Origin: Lentisphaerota bacterium
GTDB lineage: Bacteria; Verrucomicrobiota; Kiritimatiellia; JAAZAB01
Direction of reading: 5' to 3'
Length of the DNA stretch: 12,680 bases
Assembly (NCBI GenBank): GCA_016182435.1
Contig: JACPGN010000079.1
Span: 1-12,680 of the forward strand
Part shown: positions 11,318 through 12,680 of the stretch, in pieces
How the letters are laid out: each line of letters opens with the position of its first letter
How positions within the stretch are numbered: the stretch's first letter is position 1
Position numbers and translations under genes: made by a program
The notes under the pieces: model-generated
Seen by the model: the letters and a program-made list of their open reading frames with translations, nothing else
Told to the model about the DNA's origin: nothing
The model's database searches: none

Positions 11318-12397
11318 TCATCCGCCGTCCCGCTCGGAGCGGGATAAATCTGTCGCTTGCCACGCGTCCCGCGTGGTCCGTCGTCTGTCCTCCGTTGTCA
11401 GTGTTCGGTTGTCCGTTTCAATATAATCCCGGGCGGTGCCTAAGGCCCGGTCAATAATCGCCGGTTCGGGGCGGTAAACCGCGAACTTTACCAGGTCGGC
11501 GGTCTGGAGAAAGGCCCGCAGTTTGCCCAGAACCTCAGCGTGGAACCGCGGATTGTAAGAGGCGGCCAGCAAAAACTCCTCCGTGGTCTGTTCCGGCGCG
11601 CGGATGCGGTGCGCGCGTTCGATGTAGCGGCGGACAATTCCGGTCAGTTCCAGAAAGAATTCCTTGACCTGGTTTTGGGCGATCAAGTCGCGCTGCATCA
11701 GGTCGGCCAGTTCCCGCAAGGCGCGTTCGCGGGGCGACATGCGGAGCAAGCGGATAGCGCGCTGCAAGCGGCGGGCGAGCCGGTAGAGCGCCCAAAAAGC
11801 CGCGGCCGCCAGCGCGCCCGCGCCGGCCCAGCCGGCCACCGTCGTGAACGCCGGATAAATCCAGACCGGAGGACGAATGTCGCGGATGGAGGTTCCGGGC
11901 TGCCCGCTGCCAAGGGGCGCGACTTCAAAAACCAGGGCGCGGGTGGCAAACCAGTTTTCCAGCGGCTTGGGGCCGCTCGTATCGGTATAAGTCACGGCTA
12001 TAGGGGCCAGCCGGTATTCGGCGGCAATGAGCGGCGTCAGCCGGAAACAGTGTTCGCGGGTGATGGCGTCATTCCGGATGATTGGCTCGCGCTCAAAGGC
12101 CCCGCTCAAGGCGAATCCGGAGAACCGATCGTCCAGGGCCGGCAAACGAACCATGATATTGGTCGGCGCTTTTATTTTGATGGAAAGGAGAATATCGCGG
12201 GGCAAGTGAACCCGGGGCGGGTCGGCGGTCATGACGAGCTCCACGGGCCCCGATGAAAAATTCTCAACGCGGGGCGTGGCATTGGTAATTGCCGCCGGCG
12301 CATTGGCCAAGCCGGCAGCGGCGAACAGGCCAATGAACAAAGCAATAGCTATCAAGGCAATCGTTAACTTTATGGACAGGAAATTAACATTCATCAT
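11318..12397 (-). CDS. BatD/DUF4381-like membrane protein, 359 aa
   Basis: The chosen start (ATG 12397) gives a signal peptide, MMNVNFLSIKLTIALIAIAL onward, with likely cleavage near ANA (31-33). A beta-rich exported domain follows (about 45-165, with VELVMTADPPRVHLPRDILL resembling the BatD opening), then a membrane helix (180-205), and a cytoplasmic helical domain (220-325) with VKEFFLELTGIVRRYIERAH, the hallmark of DUF4381/BatD C-termini. The last 30 residues (330-359) are odd: they are encoded by heptameric and palindromic repeats and include DLSRSERD (350-357). The frame is open for 26 more codons upstream, overlapping the DUF58 gene, but that would bury the signal peptide. It sits between DUF58 and batA, a usual position for such proteins in bat operons. 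No clear Shine-Dalgarno sequence is seen; several ATGs from a heptamer repeat crowd the start. Confidence 0.8.
   Translation of the reverse strand: MMNVNFLSIKLTIALIAIALFIGLFAAAGLANAPAAITNATPRVENFSSGPVELVMTADPPRVHLPRDILLSIKIKAPTNIMVRLPALDDRFSGFALSGAFEREPIIRNDAITREHCFRLTPLIAAEYRLAPIAVTYTDTSGPKPLENWFATRALVFEVAPLGSGQPGTSIRDIRPPVWIYPAFTTVAGWAGAGALAAAAFWALYRLARRLQRAIRLLRMSPRERALRELADLMQRDLIAQNQVKEFFLELTGIVRRYIERAHRIRAPEQTTEEFLLAASYNPRFHAEVLGKLRAFLQTADLVKFAVYRPEPAIIDRALGTARDYIETDNRTLTTEDRRRTTRDAWQATDLSRSERDGG
11328..11376 (-). repeat. In-frame palindromic repeat, copy C, plus adjacent hairpin
   Basis: TCCCGCT (11328-11334), CGG, AGCGGGA (11338-11344), then TAAATC to 11350. On the coding strand it begins at the Asp350 codon and encodes DLSRSERD, the same phase as copies A and B though more diverged. 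Next to it CCACGCG/CGCGTGG (11360-11376) forms another perfect 7-bp, 3-nt-loop hairpin within the coding sequence. Confidence 0.65.
11366..11421 (-). repeat. Seven- to eight-copy heptamer tandem repeat (GTnnTCn) in coding sequence
   Basis: Successive 7-mers from 11366 read GTCCCGC, GTGGTCC, GTCGTCT, GTCCTCC, GTTGTCA, GTGTTCG, GTTGTCC and GTTTCAA. The GT at the start of each unit is invariant and TC is nearly so. Read on the coding strand it encodes residues about 326-344, rich in Thr, Arg and Asp. Copy-number change by anything but three units would shift the reading frame. Confidence 0.65.
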
Positions 12398-12415
12398 TCG
12401 GCATTTCACATTTGG
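12388..12415 (-). repeat. Four-copy heptamer repeat carrying the start codons of the DUF4381-like gene
   Basis: On the minus strand, immediately after the DUF58 stop, the 7-mers CCAAATG, TGAAATG, CCGAATG and ATGAATG follow without gaps. Each ends in ATG, and since 7 is not a multiple of 3 the ATGs fall in all three frames. The third (12397-12395) opens the chosen frame. Confidence 0.65.
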
Positions 12416-12416
12416 C

Positions 12417-12680
12417 TCACCCCCTGCGCAAGCGGCGCCGGCGCAGGTAGAAAAGGCGGTGCACATCATCAACAAAAGGGCGGTCGGTTGTCAGGGTCAG
12501 GCAGTCCATCTTGAACCGCAGAAATTGTTTGGCCAGCGCCTGTTGCTCGGCGGCGGCTTGGCGCTGGAACTGCGCCAACAACCGGCGGCAACGGGTATCC
12601 ACCAGCAGGAGTTCGCCCGTTTCCGGGTTGAGAACTTCCAGCAGCCCGGCGTCAGGCAGGCAAAGTTCGCGGGGATCGGC
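12417..12680 (-). CDS. DUF58-family protein, C-terminal part (runs off the window)
   Basis: The last 87 residues are present; the frame is open to the window edge, so the start lies outside. The visible part begins ADPRELCLPDAGLLEVLNPE and continues with TGELLLVDT, then ends in LTTDRPFVDDVHRLFYLRRR. DPRE-LPD-G, GE-LLVDT, and TDRP followed by a basic tail are the conserved C-terminal signatures of DUF58 proteins, which keep a degenerate VWA-like fold. DUF58 genes almost always follow a MoxR AAA+ ATPase gene and precede bat genes, consistent with the order here. The next gene starts 20 nt after this stop, through a heptamer repeat. Internal GTG or ATG codons could give shorter ORFs, but the conserved residues upstream show they are not the start. 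Confidence 0.88.
   Translation of the reverse strand, partial: ADPRELCLPDAGLLEVLNPETGELLLVDTRCRRLLAQFQRQAAAEQQALAKQFLRFKMDCLTLTTDRPFVDDVHRLFYLRRRRLRRG

Noticed and set aside
11540..12256. 238-codon plus-strand ORF
   Set aside because: It is antisense to the DUF4381-like gene, which has a signal peptide, helix and family motifs; the plus-strand product has only low-complexity Arg/Gly composition typical of GC-rich shadow frames.
1..12680. tRNA or rRNA genes
   Set aside because: No cloverleaf with conserved T-loop and anticodon features and no rRNA-like sequence was seen; the many hairpins lack these features.

Overview
The window comes from a GC-rich bacterium. It holds most of a minus-strand Bat ('Bacteroides aerotolerance') operon, three further minus-strand genes downstream of it, and one plus-strand metabolic gene at the left edge. 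The taxon cannot be fixed from the sequence. The Asn/Thr-rich BatC/BatD-type proteins ending in KDW, the abundance of short palindromic and heptameric repeats, and a bacterial DhnA/ADH-synthase-type aldolase would fit the PVC group (Verrucomicrobiota or Kiritimatiellota), but this is inference.

Layout, in transcription order on the minus strand from the right edge: the C-terminus of a DUF58 protein (12680-12417); a BatD/DUF4381-like membrane protein (12397-11318); BatA, a VWA protein (11161-10127); a very long ORF joining a BatB VWA protein to a BatC-type TPR protein (10004-7026); BatD (6733-4754); a short BatE-like TPR protein overlapping BatD by 4 nt (4757-4092); a SAM methyltransferase (3985-3140); a soluble NqrF-like [2Fe-2S]/FAD/NAD reductase (2887-1820); and a small hypothetical protein (1646-1182). 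On the plus strand, an aldolase of the 2-amino-3,7-dideoxy-D-threo-hept-6-ulosonate synthase family (231-1025) converges on the hypothetical gene across a 152-bp inverted repeat.

The Bat proteins probably form one envelope assembly. BatA and BatB present metal-binding VWA domains anchored by membrane helices, BatC and BatE supply TPR scaffolds, and the two BatD-like proteins carry exported beta-rich domains. DUF58 genes normally sit next to a MoxR ATPase, which would lie just outside the window. The exact biochemical role of Bat systems is not established.

The most striking feature is the density of small palindromic repeats of several families. They fill nearly every intergenic gap and also lie inside coding sequence, in frame. 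One 23-bp palindromic unit occurs in three different bat genes in the same orientation and reading frame, each time encoding DLSR-x-(S/E)-R-(D/E). Two tandem copies of another element form the linker that joins BatB to BatC. A third palindrome lies in an insertion between the third and fourth cluster cysteines of the reductase. A heptameric repeat encodes much of the C-terminal tail of the DUF4381-like protein, and another carries its start codons. The window therefore looks like an operon being remodelled by tiny coding-compatible repeats, comparable in principle to Rickettsia palindromic elements.
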